Source: Pseudomonas sp. ATCC PTA-122608 (lineage in GTDB: Bacteria; Pseudomonadota; Gammaproteobacteria; Pseudomonadales; Pseudomonadaceae). Taken from it: 64,000 nt of DNA. This document shows, piece by piece, positions 29,398 to 37,246 of this stretch. Location of the stretch: the NCBI RefSeq assembly GCF_001952855.1, contig NZ_LPNO01000006.1, positions 73,388 through 137,387 on the forward strand, read 5' to 3'. How positions within the stretch are numbered: position 1 is the first letter of the stretch; each line of letters starts with the position of its first letter. Made by a program: the position numbers and the translations under genes. The notes beneath the pieces were generated by a model. It searched no databases. It worked only from the letters and a program-made list of their open reading frames with translations, and was not told the DNA's origin.

Positions 29398-30204
29398 ATG
29401 AGCGATTTCAATACCCTCGAACTGGTCATCGACCCGCGTGGCTTTGCCACCTTGTGGCTCAGTCGTGAAGCCAAGAACAACGCGTTCAACGCCGAAATGA
29501 TCCGCGAATTGATCATTGCCCTGGATCAGGTGCAAGGCGACCCGGCCCTGCGCTTCCTGGTACTGCGCGGGCGCGGCAAGCATTTCAGTGCCGGTGCCGA
29601 TCTGGCCTGGATGCAGCAATCGGCCGAGCTGGATTATCACACCAACCTGGACGATGCCCGTGAGCTGGCAGAGCTGATGTACAACCTCGCCAAGCTCAAG
29701 ATCCCGACGCTGGCAGTGGTTCAGGGTGCGGCCTACGGCGGTGCCCTTGGGTTGATCAGTTGCTGCGACATGGCAATTGGTGCCGATGATGCGCAGTTCT
29801 GCCTCTCGGAAGTACGCATTGGCCTGGCGCCGGCGGTGATCAGCCCGTTCGTGGTGCAGGCAATCGGTGAGCGGGCAGCGCGACGCTATGCCCTGACGGC
29901 GGATCGCTTTGGTGGCCAGCGGGCGCGGGAAATCGGTTTGCTGGCGGAAAGTTATCCGGCTGATGATTTGGACGTCCACGTTGAAGTGTGGATTACCAAC
30001 CTGCTGCTCAACAGCCCGGCAGCCATGCGCGCCAGTAAGGATTTGTTGCGCGAAGTCGGCCACGGCGCGCTGACGCCAGCGTTGCGTCGCTATTGCGAAA
30101 ACTCCATCGCCCGGATCCGCGTCAGCGCCGAAGGCCAGGAAGGCTTGCGCGCCTTTTTGCAAAAACGCGCGCCCAATTGGCAGCCTCAGGAGCCGCGTTC
30201 ATGA
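29398..30204 (+). CDS. liuC: 3-Methylglutaconyl-CoA hydratase (enoyl-CoA hydratase family)
   Basis: Hydrates 3-methylglutaconyl-CoA to HMG-CoA in leucine degradation. The 268-residue crotonase-fold protein has the oxyanion-hole segments RGRGKHFSAGADLAWM and VQGAAYGGALGLISCCDMAIGADDAQFCLSEVRIGL. The ATG at 29398 is used because GGAG lies about 10 bases upstream. A longer frame reads through the REPIN and is artefactual. Its stop overlaps the liuD start by four bases (ATGA). Confidence 0.95.
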   Translation: MSDFNTLELVIDPRGFATLWLSREAKNNAFNAEMIRELIIALDQVQGDPALRFLVLRGRGKHFSAGADLAWMQQSAELDYHTNLDDARELAELMYNLAKLKIPTLAVVQGAAYGGALGLISCCDMAIGADDAQFCLSEVRIGLAPAVISPFVVQAIGERAARRYALTADRFGGQRAREIGLLAESYPADDLDVHVEVWITNLLLNSPAAMRASKDLLREVGHGALTPALRRYCENSIARIRVSAEGQEGLRAFLQKRAPNWQPQEPRS

Positions 30205-32138
30205 AGACGCTTACCACTGTATTGGTGGCCAATCGCGGCGAAATCGCCTGCCGGGTGATGCGCACCGCCAAGGCCATGGGCTTGACCACCGTGGCCGTGC
30301 ACAGCGCCACGGACCGCGACGCGCGGCATGCCCGCGAAGCGGATATCCGCGTTGACCTGGGCGGCAGCAAGGCCGCCGACAGTTACCTGCAAATCGACAA
30401 ATTGATCGCCGCGGCCCAAGCCAGTGGCGCCCAGGCGATTCACCCGGGTTATGGGTTTCTTTCGGAGAACGCAGGGTTTGCCCGCGCGATTGAAGCGGCC
30501 GGGCTGATCTTCCTCGGCCCGCCCGCCTCGGCCATTGATGCCATGGGCAGTAAATCTGCCGCCAAGGCGCTGATGGAAACCGCCGGTGTGCCGTTGGTGC
30601 CCGGCTACCACGGTGACGCCCAGGACCTGGAGACCTTTCGCCAGGCGGCTGAGCGTATCGGTTACCCGGTGTTGCTCAAGGCCACGGCCGGCGGTGGCGG
30701 CAAGGGCATGAAAGTGGTCGAGGACGTCAGCCAACTGGCCGAAGCGTTGGCCTCGGCGCAGCGTGAAGCGCTGTCCTCGTTTGGCAACGCGCAGATGCTG
30801 GTAGAGAAGTATTTACTCAAGCCGCGCCACGTGGAAATCCAGGTGTTCGCCGACCAGCACGGCCAATGCCTGTACCTGAATGAGCGTGATTGCTCGATCC
30901 AGCGTCGCCATCAAAAAGTCGTCGAAGAAGCCCCCGCGCCGGGCCTGAGTGCCGAGCAGCGCAAAGCCATGGGCGAAGCAGCGGTGCGTGCCGCCCAGGC
31001 CATCGGTTACGTGGGCGCGGGCACTGTAGAGTTTCTGCTGGACGCCCGGGGCGAGTTTTTCTTCATGGAGATGAACACCCGGCTGCAGGTGGAACACCCG
31101 GTAACCGAGGCAATCACCGGCCTGGACCTGGTGGCCTGGCAGATCCGTGTGGCTCAGGGCGAGCCACTGCCGATGACTCAGGAGCAAGTGCCGCTGCTGG
31201 GGCATGCGATTGAAGTACGTTTGTACGCCGAGGACCCGGCCAATGATTTCCTGCCAGCCACCGGGCACCTGGCGTTGTACCGCGAATCCACGCCAGGGCC
31301 GGGGCGCCGGGTGGACAGCGGTGTCGAGCAAGGCGACAACGTCTCACCGTTCTACGACCCGATGCTGGGCAAGCTGATTGCCTGGGGCGAAGACCGCGAG
31401 CAGGCGCGCCTGCGGTTGCTGGGGATGCTCGATGAGTTTGCCGTGGGTGGCCTGAAGACCAACCTGGGCTTTTTGCGGCGCATCATCGGCCATCCGGCGT
31501 TTGCGGCGGCTGAACTGGATACCGGGTTTATCCCGCGTTATCAGGATGAGCTGCTACCTGCACCAGGCGATCTGAGCGATGAGTTCTGGCAGGCAGCAGG
31601 CCAGGCGTTCATGCAGACCCAATCGAGCAGTGATTCCAGTTCGCCTTGGGCAGACATGCGCGGCTTTCGCGCCGGGTTGCCGGCCGAGGTTTCCCTGCAT
31701 TTGAGCTGCAACGGCCAGGATCGCCTGGTGATGCTGCAAGCCGGCGTTAACCCGCCACAGTTGCGTGGCGAGCAGTTGCTGATCGACCAGCAAGGCGTAC
31801 GCCGCTCCCATCTGGCGGTCCGCGAGGGCGGCCGTGTGTTTCTGCGTTGGGATGGCGAGGTGCATAGCGTCAGCCTGTTCGACCCGATTGCCGCCGTCGA
31901 CGCCAGCCAGTCCCATCAGGGCGGCCTGACCGCGCCGATGAACGGCAGCATCGTGCGGGTGCTGGTGGAGGTCGGGCAAACGGTTGAAGCCGGTACGCAG
32001 TTGGTGGTGCTGGAAGCCATGAAGATGGAACACAGCATCCGCGCGCCCCATGCCGGCGTGGTCAAGGCGCTGTACTGCCAGGAAGGTGAAATGGTCGGTG
32101 AAGGCAGCGCCCTGGTGGAACTGGAAGCCGCGAGCTAA
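30201..32138 (+). CDS. liuD: Methylcrotonyl-CoA carboxylase, biotin carboxylase (alpha) subunit
   Basis: Carboxylates biotin with ATP and bicarbonate. The 645-residue protein has the biotin carboxylase N-terminal domain (LVANRGEIACRVMRTAK) and the ATP-grasp region (LLKATAGGGGKGMKVVED and the EMNTRLQVEHPVTE motif). The C-terminal biotinyl domain has the biotin lysine at about residue 608 in EAMKMEHS. The ATG at 30201 overlaps liuC by four bases. The downstream repressor gene is convergent and its end overlaps liuD by three bases, with no terminator visible between them. Confidence 0.97.
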   Translation: MKTLTTVLVANRGEIACRVMRTAKAMGLTTVAVHSATDRDARHAREADIRVDLGGSKAADSYLQIDKLIAAAQASGAQAIHPGYGFLSENAGFARAIEAAGLIFLGPPASAIDAMGSKSAAKALMETAGVPLVPGYHGDAQDLETFRQAAERIGYPVLLKATAGGGGKGMKVVEDVSQLAEALASAQREALSSFGNAQMLVEKYLLKPRHVEIQVFADQHGQCLYLNERDCSIQRRHQKVVEEAPAPGLSAEQRKAMGEAAVRAAQAIGYVGAGTVEFLLDARGEFFFMEMNTRLQVEHPVTEAITGLDLVAWQIRVAQGEPLPMTQEQVPLLGHAIEVRLYAEDPANDFLPATGHLALYRESTPGPGRRVDSGVEQGDNVSPFYDPMLGKLIAWGEDREQARLRLLGMLDEFAVGGLKTNLGFLRRIIGHPAFAAAELDTGFIPRYQDELLPAPGDLSDEFWQAAGQAFMQTQSSSDSSSPWADMRGFRAGLPAEVSLHLSCNGQDRLVMLQAGVNPPQLRGEQLLIDQQGVRRSHLAVREGGRVFLRWDGEVHSVSLFDPIAAVDASQSHQGGLTAPMNGSIVRVLVEVGQTVEAGTQLVVLEAMKMEHSIRAPHAGVVKALYCQEGEMVGEGSALVELEAAS

Positions 32139-32782
32139 AACCTCGTGACCGCCTGCACCACCACGCCGATGATCCGGCATTCTTCGCTGAAGAGCATTTT
32201 CGGGTAGGTCGGGTTGAGCGGTACCAGGTAAAGCTGGCCGCTTTGCTTCACCAGTTTGCGCAAGGTGGCCTGGGGATTGAATGCCCATTGGGCCACCACC
32301 AATTTGCCGGGCTCGGCCTTGATGGCCGGGTCCACCAGAACCATCATACCCTCGCGGATACTCAAGCCGCTGGGGGCAGCCATGGCATCACCGATCACCC
32401 GCATCCAGAACGCTTTGCCACGGGCGTGATAGTCGCTCATCTGGAAACGGGTAGCGTTGTAAGGCCGAGATTCTTCCTGCACTTGGTACGCTCCCTTTCC
32501 GTCGCTCAGCGGGTACCGGTAATTCGGGTTGTAGTGCGGCACTGGCTCCAATTCCTGCTCCACCGGTGCAAGCGCTTTTTCGCGAATCACCAGCGCCACC
32601 TCGAGATAATCGAGGCCCAGTTCCTGCATCACCCGGTTCATGTCGGCGAGGCTTGGCACCCGGCGCTTGTTCAGCCAGTGGCCGACTCCGCCCTGAGACA
32701 TGCCCAGGCGCGACGCCAGTTGGTCCTGCGTGACCTTGCGGTCTTTCATGCTGGCCTTGACCAACGCTATCCACTTATCCAT
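32135..32782 (-). CDS. HTH/S24-type phage-repressor-like regulator with degenerate catalytic site
   Basis: A 215-residue protein. The N-terminal helix-turn-helix (residues 18-45, TQDQLASRLGMSQGGVGHWL) is followed by a LexA/CI-like S24 domain (about residues 120-213). In LexA-type proteins the serine sits in G-x-S-M and the lysine in T-V-K-R-L. Here the segments read GDAM (131-134, alanine for serine) and TLRKL (173-177, arginine at the lysine position). The protein therefore should not self-cleave. ATG 32782 is preferred to the TTG at 32794. Palindromes at 32797-32814 and 32858-32869 may be its operators. No phage genes are nearby. Confidence 0.85.
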   Translation of the reverse strand: MDKWIALVKASMKDRKVTQDQLASRLGMSQGGVGHWLNKRRVPSLADMNRVMQELGLDYLEVALVIREKALAPVEQELEPVPHYNPNYRYPLSDGKGAYQVQEESRPYNATRFQMSDYHARGKAFWMRVIGDAMAAPSGLSIREGMMVLVDPAIKAEPGKLVVAQWAFNPQATLRKLVKQSGQLYLVPLNPTYPKMLFSEECRIIGVVVQAVTRF

Positions 32783-32796
32783 GGGGCCTGACAATA

Positions 32797-32814
32797 CGTT
32801 GTGTAGTCACAACG
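32797..32814. promoter_or_regulatory. Palindrome, likely repressor operator
   Basis: CGTTGTG-TAGT-CACAACG has perfect 7-base arms and lies 15 bases upstream of the S24-type repressor start codon. The position suits autoregulation. Confidence 0.6.
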
Positions 32815-32857
32815 ACAATAAACAGTTTGTAGTAATCAATAAAACGCCATAAATACG

Positions 32858-32869
32858 ATTAGTACTAAT
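32858..32869. promoter_or_regulatory. Palindrome in divergent promoter region
   Basis: ATTAGTACTAAT is a perfect 12-base palindrome located 44 bases before the DUF3077-type gene. It may be a second operator. The sequence differs from the one at 32797. Confidence 0.45.
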
Positions 32870-32912
32870 ATCGGTTGCAGGCTTTCGACATCCACCCAGA
32901 GCACCGACCTTT

Positions 32913-33275
32913 ATGACGACAACCCCGTATTCCCTGCCCGAAATCTGCGATGAAGACGAACTGCTGTTCATGCGCAGCAGCGGCGCCGCCCAGCGCGCAC
33001 TGGACTATTACTTGAAAGAGGATGGCACGCCGCCCGCCGTTGACGACACCCTGTTCGCGGTCAAGCCAGGCATCAGCGACGAGGAAGCCCTGGTCCACGC
33101 CTCCGACCTGCTGCGCAGCGCTGCGGCCACCGCGTACGAATCGGCAAACAGCGCCCACGGCAGCAGCCGGGACCTGGCGTTTTCAGTGGTCTATTTGATT
33201 GATATGGCGAAGGTGATGGTGGAGCGGTCGCTGCGGGTTTCGGCGAGGGACACCGAACAGTCGGCCAGGATGTAA
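32913..33275 (+). CDS. DUF3077/DUF6124-type small protein
   Basis: A 120-residue protein of unknown function. The core (residues about 45-105, TLFAVKPGISDEEALVHASDLLRSA through DLAFSVVYLIDMAKVMVERSL) resembles the small Pseudomonas DUF3077 proteins, which are common and often multicopy. It has no signal peptide or membrane helix and is mostly alpha-helical. It is divergent from the S24-type repressor gene across a region with two palindromes, so it may be that repressor's target. The ribosome site is weak. Confidence 0.75.
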   Translation: MTTTPYSLPEICDEDELLFMRSSGAAQRALDYYLKEDGTPPAVDDTLFAVKPGISDEEALVHASDLLRSAAATAYESANSAHGSSRDLAFSVVYLIDMAKVMVERSLRVSARDTEQSARM

Positions 33276-33318
33276 CAGACGCGAAGGAAAAATATTTCTA
33301 TCTGAGGGATAAAAACAT

Positions 33319-33347
33319 TTGACTTGCAAATGATAATGATTATTATT
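33319..33347 (+). promoter_or_regulatory. Fur-controlled sigma70 promoter of PrrF
   Basis: TTGACT (33319-33324), 17 bases and ATTATT (33342-33347) form the promoter. The spacer and -10 region contain AAATGATAATGATTATTATT, a strong Fur box. Repression under iron-replete conditions is expected. Confidence 0.9.
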
Positions 33348-33353
33348 GGACCT

Positions 33354-33468
33354 AGCTGATCGCGAGATCAGTCGATAGACCAAGAGACCTTAGGTCGGAC
33401 TCTTGGAATATCTCCTCATCAGGCTAATCACGGTTTTTGACCCGGCTCTTTGGCCGGGTCTTTTTTTT
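33354..33468 (+). ncRNA. prrF: PrrF-type iron-responsive sRNA
   Basis: An RNA of about 110 nucleotides preceded by a Fur-box promoter. The start (AGCTGATCGCGAGATCAG), the conserved target-pairing core (ATCTCCTCATCAGGCTAATC near 33411 and the following CACGGTTTTTGA) and the terminator match P. aeruginosa PrrF1/PrrF2. PrrF RNAs are made under iron starvation and repress mRNAs for iron-containing proteins such as sodB, TCA-cycle enzymes and heme proteins. Only one copy is in this window, not the tandem arrangement of P. aeruginosa. Ends are inferred from the promoter and terminator. Confidence 0.95.
33439..33468 (+). terminator. PrrF terminator
   Basis: GACCCGGC (33439-33446) pairs with GCCGGGTC (33453-33460), followed by eight T residues (33461-33468). 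A small hairpin GCCAG/CTGGC follows. Confidence 0.93.
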
Positions 33469-33600
33469 GCCAGTTTTTCCTGGCGTGGCTTCAGGCTAAT
33501 GAAGACTGTGTGTTGCTTGATGGCGCGCATGGTAGCAAAAGACCATCGCCAAAAGAAAGTCGATCGAGCGCTCTAGGCCGGTTCTTCCCAAAATAGCACT

Positions 33601-33615
33601 TGAGAATCAATCTCA
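33601..33615. promoter_or_regulatory. Weak Fur-like palindrome
   Basis: TGAGAATCAATCTCA has perfect 5-base arms and resembles the TGAGAATCATTCTCA form of Fur sites. It lies in the 270-base gene-free gap between PrrF and the M14 carboxypeptidase. I see no gene or other structure there. Confidence 0.4.
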
Positions 33616-33742
33616 TAGATTCTAAGCTGCTGCGGCGTCAAGGACGACGCCCCCCTCTATTCCCCGCAAAAATTGCATCCAGGCTTTACCCCGCTCCGGT
33701 GTAAAATGCCCGCCACAACACTCATATTCAGGCAACCAGACT

Positions 33743-34894
33743 ATGACCGTGGCCTTGACCTCTATCAAGATCAGCACCGACTTCGACAGCGGCAATATCC
33801 AGGTGCTCGACGCCAGTGATGCCCACCAGTTGCTGCTGGCTATCAAGCCCGATACGCGCAGCCAGCACTTCCAGTGGTTCCACTTCAAGGCCGAAGGCAT
33901 GCATGTGGGCCACACCCACACGTTCCGCCTGAGCAACGCGGGCCATTCTTCCTACAAGCACGCGTGGAGTGGCTACAACGCAGTAGCGTCCTACGACCAT
34001 ATCAACTGGTTTCGGGTGCCCACCCGCTTTGATGGCGAGACACTGCACATCACCCTCGAAACCCGTGAAAAACAAGCCTGGTTCGCCTACTTCGAACCCT
34101 ACAGCCGCGAACGCCACGACTGGCTGATCGACCAGGCGCTGAACCGCGCCGGCACGCAATTGCTGGCCACCGGCAAAAGTGTCGAAGGCCGTGATATCCC
34201 ACTGCTGCGCCGTGGCAAAGGCGAAGCCGGCAAGCGCAAGGTCTGGATCATCGCCCAGCAGCACCCCGGCGAACACATGGCCGAATGGTTTATGGAAGGC
34301 GTCATCGAACGCCTGCAACAGGACGGTGACACCGAGCTGAAAAAACTGCTGGCCGCCGCCGATCTTTACCTGGTGCCGAACATGAACCCCGATGGCGCGT
34401 TCCACGGCCATCTGCGCACCAACGCCATGGGCCAGGACCTCAACCGCGCCTGGCAAAGTGCGAGCCAGGAGATCAGCCCGGAAGTGCTGTTCGTGCAGCA
34501 GCAAATGGAAAAATACGGCGTCGATCTGTTCCTGGATATCCACGGCGACGAAGAAATCCCCTACGTGTTCACCGCCGGTTGTGAAGGCAACCCCGGCTAC
34601 ACACCGCGCATCGAGCAGTTGGAGAAACACTTGCGCAGCCACTTGAGCGGCCTCACCCGCGACTTCCAGACCGTGCACGGCTACACCCGCGACCTGCCGG
34701 GCGAAGCCAACATGACGTTGGCGTGCAACAGCGTCGGCGAGAAGTTCGATTGCCTGTCGCTGACCCTGGAAATGCCCTTCAAGGACAACGACGACGCGCC
34801 CAACCCCCTCACCGGCTGGTCGGGCAAACGTTCGATGCAATTGGGCAAAGATGTGCTGAGCAGCGTGGCGGATATCGTCGGCGTATTGCGCTAA
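33743..34894 (+). CDS. M14-family zinc carboxypeptidase (cytosolic carboxypeptidase-like)
   Basis: A 383-residue zinc peptidase without a signal peptide. An N-terminal beta-sandwich (residues 1-125) precedes the M14 domain. Zinc ligands are in QQHPGEHMAEW (His and Glu) and DIHGDEE (His), and the catalytic glutamate is in LTLEMPFKD. This arrangement matches the AGBL/cytosolic carboxypeptidase-like bacterial subgroup. Substrate is unknown in bacteria. The gene is convergent with the b561-catalase operon and ends 12 bases before a 12-base-pair hairpin. Confidence 0.9.
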   Translation: MTVALTSIKISTDFDSGNIQVLDASDAHQLLLAIKPDTRSQHFQWFHFKAEGMHVGHTHTFRLSNAGHSSYKHAWSGYNAVASYDHINWFRVPTRFDGETLHITLETREKQAWFAYFEPYSRERHDWLIDQALNRAGTQLLATGKSVEGRDIPLLRRGKGEAGKRKVWIIAQQHPGEHMAEWFMEGVIERLQQDGDTELKKLLAAADLYLVPNMNPDGAFHGHLRTNAMGQDLNRAWQSASQEISPEVLFVQQQMEKYGVDLFLDIHGDEEIPYVFTAGCEGNPGYTPRIEQLEKHLRSHLSGLTRDFQTVHGYTRDLPGEANMTLACNSVGEKFDCLSLTLEMPFKDNDDAPNPLTGWSGKRSMQLGKDVLSSVADIVGVLR

Positions 34895-34906
34895 CCCTCC
34901 ACTGTC

Positions 34907-34942
34907 CCCGACGACGGCGGCACCACGGCTGCCGTCGTCGGG
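34907..34942. terminator. Bidirectional hairpin between convergent genes
   Basis: CCCGACGACGGC (34907-34918) pairs with GCCGTCGTCGGG (34931-34942). There is no T-run on either side, so it may be a 3' stability hairpin rather than a true intrinsic terminator. Confidence 0.6.
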
Positions 34943-34949
34943 CAAAGCT

Positions 34950-35489
34950 TCAGTCCTTGGTCCCGGTCATGCTTTGCAGCACGCCGTCACGCCGGATCAG
35001 CCCGTGGAACAGCGCCGCCGCCAGGTGCAGCAGCACCGTCAGAAACAGCAAATAAGCCAGATAACCGTGAGCCTTGCGCAACACCGCAAACAGCGGCGCA
35101 TTCGCCCCCACCAGTGCCGGCAATTGCACCGAGTTGCTGAGCATCACCGGATCACCGGCCGCCGAAATCATCGCCCAGCCCAACAGCGGCAATACCAGCA
35201 TCAACGCATACAGCACCACATGGGACGCCTTGGCCGCCAGCACTTGCCACAGCGGCAAGTCCGCCGGAAGCGGCGGCTGACGGGTGGAAAACCGCACCAC
35301 CAAGCGCACGATCACCAGCGCCAGGATCGCAATCCCCAACGGCTTGTGCAGGTGGATCAGCCACTCGTGGCGTTCCGATACCGAGGCCACCATGCCCGCG
35401 CCGATAAACAGCATGGCGATGATCATCAACGCCATCAGCCAATGCAGCAGCCGCGCCAGTGGAGCGAAAAACCGGGGTTGGGCATTCAT
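34950..35489 (-). CDS. Cytochrome b561 (diheme, membrane)
   Basis: A 179-residue four-helix membrane protein with paired heme-ligand histidines: RLLHWLMALMII in helix 1, HKPLGIAIL in helix 2, SHVVLYALMLVLPLLGW in helix 3 and RKAHGYLAYLLFLTVLLHLAAALFH in helix 4. It should exchange electrons between quinone and a periplasmic partner. Its ATG overlaps the catalase stop by four bases, so the two are co-translated and probably functionally paired. A second, distinct b561 gene is at 53694. Confidence 0.93.
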   Translation of the reverse strand: MNAQPRFFAPLARLLHWLMALMIIAMLFIGAGMVASVSERHEWLIHLHKPLGIAILALVIVRLVVRFSTRQPPLPADLPLWQVLAAKASHVVLYALMLVLPLLGWAMISAAGDPVMLSNSVQLPALVGANAPLFAVLRKAHGYLAYLLFLTVLLHLAAALFHGLIRRDGVLQSMTGTKD

Positions 35490-36568
35490 GGCTTCGACTC
35501 CTGAGGGGCGCTGTGCAACTGGCTGACTTCGCTGGTGCGACGCAGGTAGGAACTGGCGTACGCCGCCGAACGGGCGGCCAGCAGTGGGTCATTCGAGGCT
35601 TCGATACCGCTCGGCAGAACCAGTGGATCAAAGTTGATGTCGCGGCAATCGCCGTCCATTTGCGGCTGGCTGCTTTCCAGCACCAGGGTGCCGGCGTTCA
35701 ATACTTTGTGCTCACCGGTCCAGGTCTTGCTGGCGTCATCCACCGGGTCTCCCGGGTTGGCCAGAGTGACGTTCAACTGCCAGCGCAGCGGCCCGGCCAC
35801 CAGGCGCTGGGCCAGGTCTTTTTCGAGGAAATCGCTGCCGGCGGGCGCCGTGGCCCCCGCTGCATCCTGGCTTTGGGGCACGACGCCCCAGCGCACGGCC
35901 TGGCGTTGACCGCTGGCGTTTACCAGGTAGAACGCGTTGATCCCGTTATAGGTTTCGGTGGCGTAGCTGGCGGAAGGCTTGGCGGTCTTGACCCAGGCCA
36001 GGAACGGCGCGGTCTCGGGATGCGCCGCGAAGAACGCCGGCATACCTGCCGGGTTCGGCTTGCCAGTGGCCGGGTCAGGTGCGCCAGCCTTGAGCATCTC
36101 AAAGAAGGCCTCAGGCGTGCCCACCGGGAACACCGGCATGCTGTTCATCCCCGTGCGCCATTGCTGGCCGTTGGCCAAGCTGAATTGCAGGGCAAAACTG
36201 CGGATCGGCACGCTGCTGTCCGGCGCATACGGGTTACCGCTGGGCAGCGCAAAGCGCCCGATCACCGGGGTGCGCGCTTCGCTGAATACCTGGGCACTGG
36301 AGTACTGGCGCGCCTCGGGGCTGCTCTCGAAATAACCGGCCACGCACACGCCCTTGGCGTGGTTGCGACGGTAACCAGGGTGCAGGCCGTTGTTGGTTTC
36401 CAGGGCGTTGACCAAGGTTTTTGGGCGCAAGCGTTGTGGGTCGAGGCTGCCGTTAACGTAGGCAAACGCCCCGGCCACAACCGCAACCACCACGCCGATG
36501 CTGGCCAACCGAATTATCAGGCTTGCGGTGCTCAGCGGCGGACGGGGCGGTGATGAGTGATCTACCAT
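35486..36568 (-). CDS. Membrane-anchored SrpA-type heme catalase
   Basis: A 360-residue catalase-fold protein with one N-terminal membrane helix (about residues 18-40), so the domain faces the periplasm. The distal-side segment RRNHAKGVCVAGYFE and the proximal RSAAYASSYLRR with the heme-ligand tyrosine are present. It is smaller than housekeeping catalases and belongs to the SrpA-like group, often encoded with cytochrome b561. The ATG at 36566-36568 has GGAG upstream. A minus-strand ECF-type promoter (GGAATA-N15-CGTC) lies at 36627-36651, implying control by the divergent sigma factor. Confidence 0.9.
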   Translation of the reverse strand: MVDHSSPPRPPLSTASLIIRLASIGVVVAVVAGAFAYVNGSLDPQRLRPKTLVNALETNNGLHPGYRRNHAKGVCVAGYFESSPEARQYSSAQVFSEARTPVIGRFALPSGNPYAPDSSVPIRSFALQFSLANGQQWRTGMNSMPVFPVGTPEAFFEMLKAGAPDPATGKPNPAGMPAFFAAHPETAPFLAWVKTAKPSASYATETYNGINAFYLVNASGQRQAVRWGVVPQSQDAAGATAPAGSDFLEKDLAQRLVAGPLRWQLNVTLANPGDPVDDASKTWTGEHKVLNAGTLVLESSQPQMDGDCRDINFDPLVLPSGIEASNDPLLAARSAAYASSYLRRTSEVSQLHSAPQESKP

Positions 36569-36626
36569 GAAATAACTCCAGGGCCAGGGGCCTTGAGTGG
36601 GTGAAACATAAGGTCGGAACACTTGG

Positions 36627-36651
36627 GACGAACGCCAGCGCACTCTATTCC
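36627..36651 (-). promoter_or_regulatory. ECF sigma promoter for catalase-b561 operon
   Basis: On the minus strand GGAATA (plus 36646-36651) and CGTC (plus 36627-36630) are separated by 15 bases. The same elements with the same spacing drive the divergent sigma factor gene. Confidence 0.75.
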
Positions 36652-36679
36652 CTGGCCTGCTGTTTATTTTTATTGGCCT

Positions 36680-36704
36680 GGAATAACCTTCAACGCCGGA
36701 CGTC
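36680..36704 (+). promoter_or_regulatory. ECF sigma promoter for its own operon
   Basis: GGAATA (36680-36685), 15 bases, CGTC (36701-36704). It is identical in both boxes and spacing to the catalase-side promoter, with the two -35 boxes back to back. This is typical of autoregulated ECF promoters. Confidence 0.75.
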
Positions 36705-36739
36705 TTCCTAGTCCCAGCGTAGTGACTAGCCAGAATCCC

Positions 36740-37246
36740 ATGCACGAACTCGACGAACAGTTACGTGAACTCATCCCCAGGCTGCGGCGATTTGCCGTGT
36801 CCCTCACGCGTAACACCAGCAGTGCCGATGACCTGGTGCAGGCGAGCCTTGAACGCGCGATCATCAGTTGGGCCGACAAACGCCTCGAAGGCGACTTACG
36901 CGCCTGGCTGTTCTCGATCCTCTACCGGCAGTTTCTCGATGCCCATCGACGTTCCCGGCGGTACACGCGCATGCTGGAATTTTTCACCGGCCGCGATGAT
37001 TCGCAGCCGTCGGTCGAGCGCACCGTCATCGCGCAATCGACCCTGCAAGCCTTCGATAAATTGAACACCGAGCAACGTGCCCTGCTGCTGTGGGTTTCGG
37101 TGGAAGGCTTGAGCTACAAAGAAGTCGCCGACATCCTTGAGGTGCCCCTGGGCACCGTGATGTCTCGCCTGTCCCGCGCACGCCAGGCCCTGCGCCAGCT
37201 CAGCGACGGCGAAATCACCAGCCCTGCCCTGCGGATACTCAAATGA
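36740..37246 (+). CDS. ECF RNA polymerase sigma factor
   Basis: A 168-residue sigma factor containing regions 2 (RLRRFAVSLTRNTSSADDLVQASLERA and LRAWLFSILYRQFLDAHR) and 4 (LSYKEVADILEVPLGTVMSRLSRARQAL). The ATG at 36740 is preferred to the upstream start at 36623, which lies before the promoter. The stop overlaps the start of the anti-sigma gene by four bases. It probably recognises GGAATA-N15-CGTC, found in front of itself and of the catalase operon. It therefore likely responds to an oxidative or related envelope stress. Confidence 0.95.
   Translation: MHELDEQLRELIPRLRRFAVSLTRNTSSADDLVQASLERAIISWADKRLEGDLRAWLFSILYRQFLDAHRRSRRYTRMLEFFTGRDDSQPSVERTVIAQSTLQAFDKLNTEQRALLLWVSVEGLSYKEVADILEVPLGTVMSRLSRARQALRQLSDGEITSPALRILK

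Noticed and set aside
32135..33275. Prophage or pyocin island around the S24-type repressor
   Set aside because: No integrase, lysis, tail or attachment-site features are nearby. The flanks are ordinary chromosomal genes.
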